Of a stretch of DNA of 64,000 nucleotides, positions 51,416 to 62,939 are shown in pieces. Under the pieces are notes generated by a model. That model was not told the DNA's origin and did no database searches. It saw only the letters and a program-made list of their open reading frames with translations. Origin of the DNA: Heterostelium album PN500 (Eukaryota > Evosea > Eumycetozoa > Acytosteliales > Acytosteliaceae). Where the stretch lies: positions 988,163-1,052,162 of the forward strand of contig NW_008805075.1 of NCBI RefSeq assembly GCF_000004825.1, written 5' to 3'. Numbering within the stretch: position 1 is the first letter of the stretch; every line of letters begins with the position of its first letter. Position numbers and translations under genes: made by a program.

Positions 51416-53429
51416 CTAATTGATTTCATAGGAATCAACCATTAAAGTTGTTTCAGTTGAGAATTTAGTTGGTTTGTTGGTTTCTTCTTGTATTACTTCG
51501 GCGACGGTTACGAATAAACTGTTGTTTCCAACAAAGTTGACGTGTACTGGGAAGAAGTTGCTGGTTGCACCCTTTACGGTGAATACCAACGATCCGGTAC
51601 GATTGGAGTTGTCGACGTGTGGTATCTTCCAGAGGATGTTCTTTGCTTTGCTGTCGTACTCGTAGAGTCCGTCGAATTGGTCGACCGATGGTGCTGCACT
51701 CGATGGATTCGGTATGGAGATTACGATATTCTTCAATGGGAATTGCACAACCGATTCATACTCCAAATTGACAGTGGTAGACTGTCCGCTTGGCGATGGC
51801 CAACAATTTACTTTCAGTGGAATCATCGAATCCTCTGGTACTCTATATCTCCACTTCAAGACACCACCCGCTGGGAATGCTTTTTGTCCATCCTTTAATC
51901 TCAAAGTTGAACTGCTAGTGAGTGCTGGTTTATCTATATTTGGATGAGTCTATTCAAAAGAGTAGAAGAGAGAGAGCGAGAGAGTTAATTAAATATCCAA
52001 CTACAGCTATACTCTGAGTTTCACTGTTGTTGTTATATATGATACATTACAATACATTGGAAGTTGGAATTATTTGGCATTTGAACTGATACTTTAACAC
52101 GTCCTAGATTTGGATCGTTAACATTTACATCCAATACACCTTTAATATCTAAAGTATTGATGGTTCCATCATTTTCCATAACAATTGTAACAGTTTCCTC
52201 TACAACAATATGTACTCTAAAAAATATTAAAAGGTTAGTAACCGTTTGTTTCAGATGATTTTAATATATAGTTGTTCAACTTACGCCTCAGTTGGTATAG
52301 CTGGTGTTGGTGGTGCTAAACTACCGGTGTTATCTGATGATAATAAAGCCTCTAATTCCTCTTCTTTTTCTACAACTTTCTCTTCTTTCAAGACCTGTGC
52401 AAGTGATGATTTCTTGATAGATTTCGATAATTTCATACCCTCCTTTGATGGTACTTGTGATTTGGTAGGTGGACTAATGATAAATAGATAGTTAAAAAGT
52501 TAAATAAATTGTTAACAACCTCACATCATCATTGTTTGTATTAATCATTCATTTTTATACATACGTTGATTCTCTCTTATCCATACGTGGAGATGGGTTG
52601 GAAGATGAGTAACCACTTCCACCACTGTAGTGTTGATCGCTAGAGTATGAGGGTGACATGCTACCGCTACCCATTCCACCGCCACCACCCATTCCACCAC
52701 CGATACCACCACCGACACGACCGGAACCACCACGAGCGAGATCGTCTTGTCTGAGTTTCTCGATCTCCTTGATCTTTTTGTTGGCGTTCTTCTTTGCTTC
52801 GCTCTCACGCAACTCTCTGTCCATTCTGTCACGCTCTTCCTCGTGTGACTCCATTGAGATGAAGTGCTTGATCTGTTGCACGGTGACACGCTCTTTGTAT
52901 CCCATGGCAATGACCTCGTCGAATGTAAAGATGATATCGAATGCCTTACGCGAGACATCGGCTTCATCGAATGAGCTGTACTCTGGCACCAGCTTTGCCA
53001 GGAGATGCAATGTCTCGAGATCCTCTAATATATTCGAATTCTTATTGGTGATCAACACCAAATAGAGTTGTTCCAATGGCTGGTAGACATATCTGATATT
53101 CTCTGTCTCAATGAATGTATGTTGTTTGCCATTACCAATCAACTTTGGGAATGCAGAGAGCAATCCTTCGATTCTGCTCTTTGTCATCTCTGAGAATTGA
53201 CGTGATAACAAAGGTCTACCATTCTTTGTACAAATTGCTGCTGCTAAAACAACCTATTTATAAATATATGTACATACATTTAAATATTAATATATGTAAT
53301 TCTAATTTAATAATGATGATTTGATTGAATGATGATAAAACTAAATCTAAAAGATTAAATTAAACATATCATCTCTTTATCATTATCTTGCTTGATTATA
53401 ATAAATTTTAAAAAAAGAAATCTTACCAT
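51416..53429 (-). CDS. copD: Coatomer subunit delta
   Basis: Five exons (53429..53427, 53253..52565, 52473..52285, 52216..52051, 51949..51416) give 526 residues. The first coding exon is the ATG alone, followed by GTAAGA. The next exon begins VVLAAAICTKNGRPLLSRQF, the expected delta-COP N-terminus with its longin-like fold. A charged helix and a Gly/Ser-rich linker (about 170-225) lead to a C-terminal mu-homology domain from about 285. That domain includes GVLKWRYRVPEDSMIPLKVN and the terminal VDSYEIN. Delta-COP is part of the COPI coat for Golgi-to-ER and intra-Golgi transport. The exon 4-5 join uses a GTAATG donor chosen for frame, so that junction is slightly less certain. Confidence 0.93.
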
Positions 53430-55716
53430 ATCTATCTATCGCTTTTAATATATATATAAATATCACTCAACACTCTTAATTTTAATATTCAATAAGAAGG
53501 TATTGATCATTAAATGATTTTTAATTTTGTTTTATTTTTATAAAAAAAATTTTTGTTTGTTCACTAATAAAAAATTTATAAAGTGTTGACCACATCAGAA
53601 AAAATACTTTGCAAAAGTCAAGTGAATCATCAAATTTATTCTCAACAGTTATAATTGACATTAAATATATATATAACTTTACAATTTTTTTTTAATTAGC
53701 AAAAGATCATTTATAAATGAAAGTTGAATTAATTAATTTTATATATTTCAAAAAAAATAATTAAAAAATGGATTAGATATATAAATAATTATATTGCTGA
53801 CTCACGATGTACAACAATTAAACAAAATAGAAAAAAATAATAACTTTAGATATATTAATTAATATTGACAAACGAATATCTATTTTTATTAATTATTTTA
53901 ATTTTATAATTATAAAAAGAATTATTATTTTTAGTTTTTTTTAATATTTGAAATTATGTGTTTGTTTTGTGAACACACACTTTTTACAAAAATGGAATTT
54001 TTATTAGTAATACCAATGAAGTTATAATAAAAGTAAAAGTAAATTGAACTTGAACTTTATTAATAAGTTATATTTTTGCAAAGTTATTAAATTTGAATTT
54101 ATTAGTTTTAAAAAGTGTGTGGTGCTACAAATGTCGAGCGCTACACTAACAACTACCCACCAATACGTAAAATATCAATAGTATTGATTAGAGATAATAC
54201 TAATCAACTGACAACCATTTCCATTGGATATTTTATTATTTAGTATAAAACAATTAAAACACAAACAAGATAATTGTAAACATTTGCTGTAATGTTACCC
54301 CTCTTTTCTCTTTAAGTACTAAAAGGTATGACAACAAGAACTCATTACTTAAAAACAATAGAAAAATAATCCATCTTTTATCTCTTTGGTATGAACATAC
54401 AACACACATTGTTTCTATTATTTTCAATTCACATAAGATATATATTATAAAAAAATAAACCACCTAGATTTCAATTTCTAGAAATAATAATTAATAAATA
54501 TTTTTAACAACAATAATAATAATACAAATAAATTAACATTCTATACTTTTAAAAATAAATCTATCTATCTATCTATAAATTTTTTGCAAAGTTCAGAGTC
54601 CAATACCTACCACTCACACATAGAGATAAACACACAAACACACACAACACATACAAAAAATCCAAAACAACTGGTTAACCTCTCAGCGAAATTCACCCAC
54701 GCACAACGCCATTTCATTCCAAAGTGGCTATAACTTCACAATAACAATCGACAGTGCAAATAGAATTACTCTGTGGTAACATCATAAAAGTAGTCTTATT
54801 TTATTTTCAAATTGAATTCGTTGGCCAAGAAGAAGCAGTGCTTCCAAAGAATATTGGTATAGTATATAAAAACAAAGACAAACATATGAAGAATTGTATT
54901 TTTATAAAAATAATCAAATATTGTAAAAACTATTTACTATCACTTCTGTTTATATCTATCAGAACCAACAATAACTTTTGTAAAACACACACACTGTTTT
55001 GTTCTTGTTAGTTCACAACATTAATTTATGTATATATATAGTTAACTAAATCTATTCAGAGTTTATCTAAATATATATTTATTTGTAAATTTTTAAATAA
55101 TTCCTATAATTTCAATTATTAAAATTATTTTATCTATTTAATATTTCTATTTTTATCTTCTTTATATATAAATAACAATAAACATACTAACTTTTTACCT
55201 ACTTTCTACTGTAACAACAACTTATTATAATCAAATGTTTATGGTTCTATTACTAAATTATTTACTTAAATTTTTATTCCATACATCTAAAATATATTTT
55301 TAATTATATCTATATAATTATTCATAACTATAGATCAAAAGATTTAACTATTCTACAATATCCATCGATTTTACTAAAATATACCAAAATTACTATACAA
55401 ATCAAACTTGTTACATTAATTTTCAATATATATATTTATATTTATATAGAAATAATACAAAAAAGATATTTATCAATTGAAGATTTATAAAATTAAAAAA
55501 ATTACTATTATAAATTTGGAAATTACTTCATAAAAATATCTGTTATCCATACTTCCTGACAATATTTATTATTACTATTTATTAAAAGAATAACTATATT
55601 GGAATATCGATACTATTATTATATGAATATTTTTAATTATATCTAAAACAATAAATATTACTATATAAAATACTATTAATTATATATTTTTTTATATTTA
55701 TATATTTTACGAGAAA
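53430..55716. other. 2.3-kb AT-rich spacer
   Basis: A divergent promoter region between delta-COP and the F-box/WD40 gene. A less AT-rich patch at 54590-54850 has a short coding-like stretch (EFVGQEEAVLPKNIGIVYKN) without an ATG. It may be a leader exon, relic or non-coding RNA. The remainder is simple AT-rich sequence. Confidence 0.5.
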
Positions 55717-57126
55717 ATGATAGGTGATTATACAAACAATCAAATATTTAGTCATTTCGATAGTTTTCACTATGAAAACTCATACGAAGAGAAACGAGAA
55801 GAAGAAGAGAAACGATTACAAGAGTTGGCAGATCTACAAAATGCACAGTCTGGAAAGAGAAAGCAAAGACTGGTCAAGTTTCTATCACACAGCAGACATG
55901 TCCTGAAGAAAACACTGAGTATCACCAACTTTATACACACTGGAAAGAAGGAAACGTTCATCTCTAGAATGCCAATGGAGCTACTGGTACATATCGTCGG
56001 ATTCCTGGAGTACTCGGACATTTGGAATGTCATGTTGGTGTGTAAGGAGTGGCGTGCCATCGCACAGGATGAATTCCTCTGGAAGATTATCTATCAGAAC
56101 TACTTTGTCTACTATCCAAATCGCGAGGCTTTTGCACACCAAAGAAAGACCCAGAAAGATCTGCACTGGCGTGACATCTTTAGATACGACTATATCAAGG
56201 AGACCAAGTGGAGTTCCGATGTATACAAGGAGTCCTACCTACATGGACACACCGGCACCGTCTGGACAATGTTGTACGACGACGAAAATGGATTGATTTA
56301 CACTGGATCATTCGACAAGACCACCAAGGTATGGGATCTCAAGAAGAGAAAATGTCTGTACACACTCTATGGCCACTCCTATCCTGTTCAATGCTTGGAT
56401 GTCGACAATGGTTTCATGGTTACTGGTTCTCTGGATAACAGTCTGAGGCTATGGGATCTTGGCAAGCGTCAATGTCACAGTATAGTATCGACCAAAGCAC
56501 ACAATTTCGATGTATTCTGTCTACAAATGTCTGGTGGACTGATTGCCTCTGGCTCTTCCGACTCGACTGTCAAGCTCTGGCGTGTAGACGATTTGATCAA
56601 TTCCGAAGAATCACTCAATGACCGAATGGATAGAGGCGAACCCCAAGTAAATATGCAACCACTCCAAACATTCAAGCACAACTCATGCGTTACTTGCCTA
56701 CAGATGACCGGAGACAGATTGATGTCTGGTGGATCCGACAAAGTAGTGCGTGTCTGGGATCTCAATGCACAAAAGGAATCGAATGTGTTGGTCGGTCACG
56801 ATGAAGGTATCAGATGTCTGCAATTCAACGAGAACATACTTGTCACTGGTTCGAATGACACTACTGTCAAACTGTGGGATCTAAGAATCAAGCACGGTGC
56901 ATACAGCTCACTCCGTACTCAAGGCTCAATTAGATGTCTGCAATGGGAGGGTACTTCACTGATCACAGGATCCAATGATCAAGTAGTCCGTTGGTGGAAC
57001 TTGAATACCGGTGCATCTGTAGAACTATTCCAATCCGAGTCATCAGTATCCTGCTTGAAATTCAAAGACAATATGTTGATGTGCGGATTAAGTGATTCTA
57101 AAATCCAAATATTAAAATTCGTCTAA
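55717..57126 (+). CDS. F-box / WD40-repeat protein
   Basis: A single exon of 469 residues. A basic, coiled N-terminus (EEKREEEEKRLQELADLQ) leads to an F-box at about 85-130 (MPMELLVHIVGFLEYSDIWN, then VCKEWRAIAQDEFLWK). Seven WD40 repeats follow from about 170 to the end, with clear Gly-His / Trp-Asp pairs (HGHTGTVWTML, TKVWDLKKRKC, VKLWDLRIKHG). By family it is a substrate receptor of an SCF ubiquitin ligase of the Fbxw type. The specific target is unknown. Confidence 0.92.
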   Translation: MIGDYTNNQIFSHFDSFHYENSYEEKREEEEKRLQELADLQNAQSGKRKQRLVKFLSHSRHVLKKTLSITNFIHTGKKETFISRMPMELLVHIVGFLEYSDIWNVMLVCKEWRAIAQDEFLWKIIYQNYFVYYPNREAFAHQRKTQKDLHWRDIFRYDYIKETKWSSDVYKESYLHGHTGTVWTMLYDDENGLIYTGSFDKTTKVWDLKKRKCLYTLYGHSYPVQCLDVDNGFMVTGSLDNSLRLWDLGKRQCHSIVSTKAHNFDVFCLQMSGGLIASGSSDSTVKLWRVDDLINSEESLNDRMDRGEPQVNMQPLQTFKHNSCVTCLQMTGDRLMSGGSDKVVRVWDLNAQKESNVLVGHDEGIRCLQFNENILVTGSNDTTVKLWDLRIKHGAYSSLRTQGSIRCLQWEGTSLITGSNDQVVRWWNLNTGASVELFQSESSVSCLKFKDNMLMCGLSDSKIQILKFV

Positions 57127-57290
57127 ATCAACAACAAAAAAAAAGTATCATTACAACCAATAATATTATTACTACTACCTACTACTTGTATGTTATATTT
57201 AAATAAAATAATAAAACGATACCGACAAATATATTACTACCTATTTAAAAAAGCTATTATAATGTTTATATTCTATTTGTTATTGTTCTT

Positions 57291-58646
57291 CTATCTCTTC
57301 TTATATAAACATGGTTTTAAAATAGCTGATGAATCTATATTTCTATCATTATTGTTTTTCTGATTCTTCTTGTGGATATCTGCAACCTTTGTGAAATTAA
57401 ATAAAAAGAAATATTTGTTTTTCAAATTCTTTGAAATGATGATATGTTAGTTAAAATTATAATTATAAGTTGATTAACATATTAACATACTTTGTTTGAT
57501 AATTTGAATTGTAGGTTTGAAATTTCATTAACAAATAAATCATTATCGGTTATTCTCGATTCGATCTCTGCAATCATTAACTTTCCGTTGGGTTTCAAAA
57601 CACGGTTAGCCTCTACGATAAAGTCCAAGAAATTGGTTCCCATCAAAGACAGACAGAATACTACAATGTCAACGGATTTGTCTGGCAATGGTACATTCTT
57701 GACATCACAAGCAACCACTCTCTCGTTCTTTGCAACCAAGTCAAACGAGTGAACCTTAAACTTTGATTCCAATGACTCTGCAAGTCTTGCCTCACCACAT
57801 CCGAAATCGGCAATCACCAGATTCTTCTGAGTAAGTTTCTGTAAATCTTGAATAATCAAATCCAATGGATTGATTGGCCAATGTTCAACCTGTGCTGCAA
57901 ATCCTGTATGATACTATAATGTTGATGACAAAGGTGATATAGAGTATATATATTAAGTTAAAAATCCATCTAAATTACTATTATTTCAAATTCTATATTT
58001 ATAAATTACCTGGTCGAATAAAGTTGGATCACTCTTGAACTCATCAAAAGCTTTATCACTCTCACTTGTATATAATATTTCATTGAGATATCTAAATCTA
58101 CTACCTCTCAAATGTTTATCCAACTTTTCAAATGCTTTCGATGATTCATCTTTGTTGGCGCTATCAGATATTGAACTGGTATCAACACTATCTCCAAATG
58201 GTTTTGGATTCTATTGATTATGATGATAAAGTAATAAATTAATAATTTGATTAGTATTCAATGACCATCTAAATTTTAGTTTGGTATCAGGATCATACCC
58301 ATAAGCTTCTCTTTTCGTTATCTTCTACGGTTGTATCTATTTTCTTAATTTCTTTCTTTGGTGGTGCTGTTGTTCTTGTATCATTTCTTTTATCGACTTT
58401 TTTATTTTCTTTATATGATTTATTTGAATAAATATTATTATGAGCACTCTTTGGTTTACTATTACTACTACTATTATTATTATTCTTTTTTAAACTTTGT
58501 TTTTTGCTATTAATATTATCTTTAACTTGATTTGATTGATTATTATCTTTTTTAAAATTATTTTTATTATTCTCGTTATTCTTTTTTACACTCAGTGGCT
58601 GTTTTTTCTCACTTCCTTTAACATTGTTATTCTTTGATGGTTTCAT
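57291..58646 (-). CDS. rrp8: Ribosomal RNA-processing protein 8 (nucleomethylin-like methyltransferase)
   Basis: Four exons (58646..58299, 58210..58010, 57913..57491, 57428..57291), all joined in phase 0, give 369 residues. The N-terminus of about 115 residues is Lys/Asn-rich. The Rrp8 core follows: LRGSRFRYLNEILYTS, the YHTGFAAQVEHWPINPLD motif, the SAM-binding loop VIADFGCGEARLAE near 220-235, and NKYFFLFNFTK. It ends with the family-typical KPCLYKKR. Rrp8 is a nucleolar SAM-dependent methyltransferase that methylates an adenine of large-subunit rRNA. The exact ending motif confirms that the last short exon is right. Confidence 0.93.
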
Positions 58647-59040
58647 TCTTCAAGTTATAAATAAATATAATGAAATGTTAATTTAAAATTCAATCAGAAT
58701 AGAAATTAAACGAGTCGTTTGAAAACTTAAATAAAATTAAATAAAATAACAATTTTTGTTTGAATTTTTGAAAAAAAAATAATAATAAATTTATTTAAAT
58801 AAAATATTAAAATTGTGTGAAGTCGATCAACTTGATCTTGTAAATTTAACACCTGTATGAAGAGCGATTATTTATAGTTAATAAAATAATTTTGATTGAT
58901 TTTAATTTGTTAGTAATAATAATAATAATATCTATAGAGATAAATTGATTCTTTGGTGTATGGGTGGCTTTGAAAAAAGCCTTTGAATTAAAACAATTAA
59001 GTTTTATCCTCTAACAACATTTGTTTGGCGTTGAGAATGT
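58647..59040. other. Spacer between Rrp8 and H2A genes
   Basis: 394 bp of AT-rich DNA holding the H2A 3' end and the Rrp8 promoter. No open frame of note. Confidence 0.6.
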
Positions 59041-59526
59041 TTAGAAACCTTGGGAAGCCTCAGCCTTGGTGCTCTTCTTACCCTTCTTGGATGATTTGGT
59101 TTGGAGATGAGCAGAGTTTGGAATGACACCACCATTGGCAATGGTTACATTTTGGAAGAGTTGGTTAAGCTCGAGATCGTTACCAACAGCCCAGTTGATG
59201 TGTTGTGGAGTGATACGAGTCTTACCGTAGTTGTGACAGGTATTGTAGGCAAGTTCGAGGGTTTCAATTACCAAGTATTCCAAGACGGCAGCCAAATAGA
59301 CTGGAGCATTGGATTCGACACGTGGAGCATAACGACCTTCACGCAACAAACGTTCGATACGAGAGACTGGGAAGACAATGTGAGCCTTGGCGGAACGAGA
59401 TTGAGCTGGCTTTGATGACTTTCCCTTTGGGATCTTACGCTTCTCTGCTGGGGCAGTGGTGCTGGCGGCTGGGGTAGCCTTTGGCTTGGCGGCTGGTTTG
59501 GTTGGGGCAGATTCAGCAGTGGACAT
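59041..59526 (-). CDS. Divergent histone H2A with C-terminal SQGF
   Basis: A single exon of 161 residues, longer than a canonical H2A of about 130. A Lys/Ala/Pro-rich N-terminal tail of about 47 residues precedes the histone fold: [19 protein letters not shown], then [20 protein letters not shown], then [18 protein letters not shown]. The C-terminal tail is basic and ends ASQGF. The SQ near the end recalls the H2A.X phosphorylation motif, but the usual acidic residue after SQ is Gly. In the acidic-patch loop the usual N-D-E-E is N-D-L-E. It forms dimers with H2B in nucleosomes. Calling it an H2A.X-type variant is inference. Confidence 0.9.
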   Translation of the reverse strand: MSTAESAPTKPAAKPKATPAASTTAPAEKRKIPKGKSSKPAQSRSAKAHIVFPVSRIERLLREGRYAPRVESNAPVYLAAVLEYLVIETLELAYNTCHNYGKTRITPQHINWAVGNDLELNQLFQNVTIANGGVIPNSAHLQTKSSKKGKKSTKAEASQGF

Positions 59527-60542
59527 TTTTATTGTTGTTGATTGGGTTGTTGTTAAACTTTAATTTGAATTAATGAATATAATAAACTAATGTTGATTGA
59601 TTATTAAGAACACAAAGTTATACTTTTTTGTTTTTGAGACAAAGATAAATTTTTGTGAAAATGATGTTGTTGGAGGTATTGTAAAATAAATCATTAAAAT
59701 TCAGTTTTCAAAATAAATAACTCAAAAAACACACTATTCTCATTGAAAAATCTGGCGCCAAACACAAAAATCAATTTTATTTTTCACCCAAAAATCCGAA
59801 CATTATCAAAAAAATTATTGAAGAAAATTTTTTTTTCCAATTTTTTTCATTTTCATCAAGAATTTGATCCGTTATTCTTTACCTCCAAAAAATTTAAATT
59901 TGAATTTAACTTGATTCTTTTAGTTTTCACTTTTAGTCGTTAATTAATATAATTTTAATTTTTAAAAATTTTAAAAATAAGATAATTTACAAAAATGTTA
60001 AAAATTAAATTAATTAATTAAAAAAAAAGAAAACAAATGATTTTTTAACTTAAATTGATCATTTGAATAAATAAAATAAAAAAAAACAGATCACAACTAA
60101 CTTTAGACTCTGTTTAAACTCTTTTAAATTTTGTTTGCTGTTTGTGATCTTTATGGACTAGTTCAAGATAGTAACTTAAAAATAATCTTTGCTTACTTTT
60201 GTTATTTTTTTATGGATAGATTGTTTCATTTATTACTTTACATTACATACTTATTGTTAAATATAATTATCGAAATTTCAATTTGATTGTTGTTTTTTCT
60301 TAAATTGCAACATTATTCATTTATTTTTTTTAAAATTAGATTTTATTTTTTAAGTGATCGATGTTTTGTGTTGTTGTAACTTACTATTAATGTGTTGTCT
60401 TTGGTAAAAAGAACACATCGGTTAGTCATAGTCATCTTCATAAACATCAGGTAGTTATTCTATTTCACTCTCCTAGGTAAAAGCAACAAATAGATAGATT
60501 AGATTCATAGTATCTATCTATCTTTTTTTAAATCAATATAAT
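59527..60542. other. Bidirectional promoter region of H2A and HMG-box genes
   Basis: About 1 kb of AT-rich DNA between two divergently transcribed chromatin-protein genes. It includes an E2F-like site (separate entry). A short open frame at 59743-59943 is not credible as a gene. Confidence 0.55.
59754..59762 (-). promoter_or_regulatory. Candidate E2F site upstream of H2A
   Basis: On the minus strand the sequence TTTGGCGCC matches the E2F consensus TTTSGCGC. It lies 228 bp upstream of the H2A start codon and stands out as a GC-rich island in AT-rich DNA. Dictyostelids have Rb and E2F homologues, and histone genes are S-phase genes. The match is visible; function is inference. Confidence 0.4.
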
Positions 60543-61130
60543 ATGAACATATTTCGAAAGATTGAAACTCTAGAGCAGTTAGAGTTACCAGAGGACATCG
60601 TAAAGCCATTCGAAGAGTTGGAAGATGAAAGTGATAGTTACTCTGATGAATTAGATGATCTAATACAAGATGATGAAGATGAAGAAGAAGAAGAAAATAA
60701 TAATAATAATAATGCTGCTGTTGTGAATAGTAAAGATATAGAGAAAGATAATAGTCAAGATAATAATAATAATAATAATGTTAAAAAACAAAAACCAGTG
60801 GCAGCTGCATCGAAATCTAAAAAAGATAATAGTAATAATAATAATGTTAAAGTACCAAAAACAAATAATCCAAGTAATGATAAAGCATCAGTAGTATCAA
60901 CGACAGCATCATCGGTATCGACAGAGGTTGCCAATAAAAAGAAGAAACCACCCAATGCTTTTATTTTGTTTTCACAACAGAAGCGAAAGGAGCTGAAGAA
61001 AGCAAACCCTCAGTTCTCCAACGCTCATATATCAACACTACTAGGTCAAGAGTGGATGGCACTTCATCCAGCAGAGAAGAAGGGTTTCGCAGAGAAAGCT
61101 GCTAAAATTAAAGATGAACTACAATCTTAA
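60543..61130 (+). CDS. HMG-box protein
   Basis: A single exon of 195 residues. An acidic N-terminal region (about 20-55) and Asn/Lys-rich stretches lead to one HMG box at about 135-195. The box reads KKPPNAFILFSQQKRKELKK, then ISTLLGQEWMALHPAEKKGF. HMG-box proteins bind and bend DNA in chromatin or at promoters. It is transcribed away from the H2A gene. Whether it is sequence-specific or architectural cannot be told. Confidence 0.9.
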   Translation: MNIFRKIETLEQLELPEDIVKPFEELEDESDSYSDELDDLIQDDEDEEEEENNNNNNAAVVNSKDIEKDNSQDNNNNNNVKKQKPVAAASKSKKDNSNNNNVKVPKTNNPSNDKASVVSTTASSVSTEVANKKKKPPNAFILFSQQKRKELKKANPQFSNAHISTLLGQEWMALHPAEKKGFAEKAAKIKDELQS

Positions 61131-61623
61131 TAGCATTAACCAACCAACCAACCAACCAAAGAAACAAACAAACAAAGAAAAGATCGATTATTGTACAGAA
61201 CAAAAACCATCCTATTAAATCAATTCAATTAACATTAAATAAACTTCACCAGTAATGACTATTTTATTCATTACATTATCAATAAATTAAACAATTAAAG
61301 ACTTTTTCAATATAAATAAATAAATAACATTATTTGATTAAAAATATAATAGATATGTTTTATTAATTATTAAATAAAGAATAACTATATTCGGTATTTT
61401 CCTTTTTTTTCTTTTTTTTTTCTTTTTTCTTTTAGTAATTACTATTACAATGGTCTTGTTGCAGGTGTTGATTGTCTTTTTCATCTATTTGATGAACTAA
61501 CATCATGTTTACCTCTTTCCTCTTTCATCTTCTTTCTTTTGTAAAATAGTTTACAATAACTATATATCTTCTTCATCTTTTAAAAGCTTATTTTGTTTTA
61601 TTTTATTTACTGTTGTGGTTGGT
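61131..61623. other. Convergent 3' spacer
   Basis: 493 bp between the convergent HMG-box and SAP-domain genes. It contains short CCAA and CAAA tandem repeats just after the HMG stop (61141-61180) and a T-rich run near 61400-61430. No gene. Confidence 0.6.
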
Positions 61624-62518
61624 TTATTGTTGTGGTTGTTCAGTAGTTGTTGTTGGTTTAGTCGATGGATTTGAAAATCTCTTTAGTCTACGATTAAGTG
61701 TTTCATCAGATTCTAATTTCGAAACGAAAAAAAAAAGAATATTAATATTAATGTTTGTATTCTATTTAATAATGATTATTAATTTAGCAAATAAGTAATC
61801 ATTTACCTGGTATCAGAGGGTTAGAGTCAGCGGCACCAAACTTTTTCTTTCTCGCTAAAATATCTTGATGTGTACCTAAAAGTTCTGTTTTTTGATCGAT
61901 CTTTGTAGTTTTAACTTTAGGTGTGCTGGTGCTAGTAGCTTCGGTGGTTGTGCTATTGTTGCTATTGTTATCTTTGGCAGTACCGAATCTTTCTCTTCTT
62001 TGTTTCTCTTTTTCGGCTGCCGACAATACTGGTGATGAGTTTCCAGCGGTTACACTAGTGGTTGTACTGCTACTGCTGGTGATGCTACTTGTGTTGTTGA
62101 CCGACGAGACAGTTGGTGAAGTCTTAAACTTCTCAGCTCTATATATCATTCTTTCTTGTTGAGTCATCTTTGTAATGTCTACTGGTGCGGTTGTAGAGGT
62201 GGTAGTAGTTGATGTTCCATTTGCACCGTTGTCAGTTCCAACAACGGTAGCAGTTGCAGAGGCATCAGTCTTATTCTCTTCGCCAGAGGCCACGGCAGTT
62301 GGTGTGTTAGTTGTAGTAGTTGCAGCAGGTACTGTCATTGTTGTGGTTGTCTGTTGTTGTTGTTGTTGTTGTTGTGCTTGATGACTATCAATATATTCTA
62401 TTAACTTTGCTTGTAACTCTGCTTTCTTCAAACCTTTGATATCTAATCCCAAGGTTGTCAACTCTTTTTTTAAATCTTCAACTTTCAATTTGTCAATTTC
62501 ACTTTTTGATAGATTCAT
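61624..62518 (-). CDS. SAP-domain ribonucleoprotein (SARNP/Tho1-like)
   Basis: Exons 62518..61807 and 61712..61624 give 266 residues; the donor is GTAAAT and the acceptor TTAG. A SAP domain lies at about residues 8-42 (LKVEDLKKELTTLGLDIKGL). A Gln run (CAA repeats near 62357-62378) and Thr-rich linkers follow. Conserved C-terminal blocks are MIYRAEKFKT, EKQRRERFGT, ILARKKKFGA and finally ETLNRRLKRF in exon 2. These short R-x-x-x-F-G motifs match SARNP/CIP29/Tho1, which binds RNA and DNA and works with the TREX complex in mRNA export. Exon 2 is supported by that motif and an exact frame. Confidence 0.85.
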
Positions 62519-62939
62519 TGTTTTTTTTTTTAAATTTTCTCTTCTCTCTTTTTTTTTTTTTAAACTTTCTTTGATTGATCTTCAACAGCTAATTATTTAA
62601 ATTTAAAACTAATAAAAATATAAATATATAATTTGAACGGAATTATTATTCAAAAATATAAAAAAAAAAAAAAAAAAAAAAATTCTTATGATTAAATTAA
62701 AAAAATAAAATAAAATAAAAAAATTAAACCAAGTTCAACCACAACACTACATATCAAGAAATTTATTTTTGAAATTTGCTAAACACAGTGTTTATATCAA
62801 ATTCTTTCAGATGTTGTTAAGCAAAGCAAATGTGATGAAATACATTCATTCTTATAACCAAATCATTACCATAGTTATTTTATTTATAATGTTTTGTTTT
62901 GATTGTTTCTTGTTGGGCATTTATCATATGATTGACGAT
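62519..62939. other. Spacer with a long poly-A tract
   Basis: 421 bp between two minus-strand genes. It has T runs near 62520-62565 and an A tract of about 22 bases at 62661-62682. Open frames here look spurious. Confidence 0.6.
62661..62682 (+). repeat. Poly-A tract
   Basis: An uninterrupted run of about 22 A residues in spacer DNA. Similar T runs occur near 12549 and 29168. Confidence 0.8.

Noticed and set aside
54754-55011. Plus-strand 85-codon frame
   Set aside because: Begins with GTG rather than ATG and shows no domain; kept only as a coding-like patch in the spacer.
59743-59943. Plus-strand 66-codon frame upstream of the HMG-box gene
   Set aside because: Phe/Lys-rich translation of T/A runs inside a promoter region.
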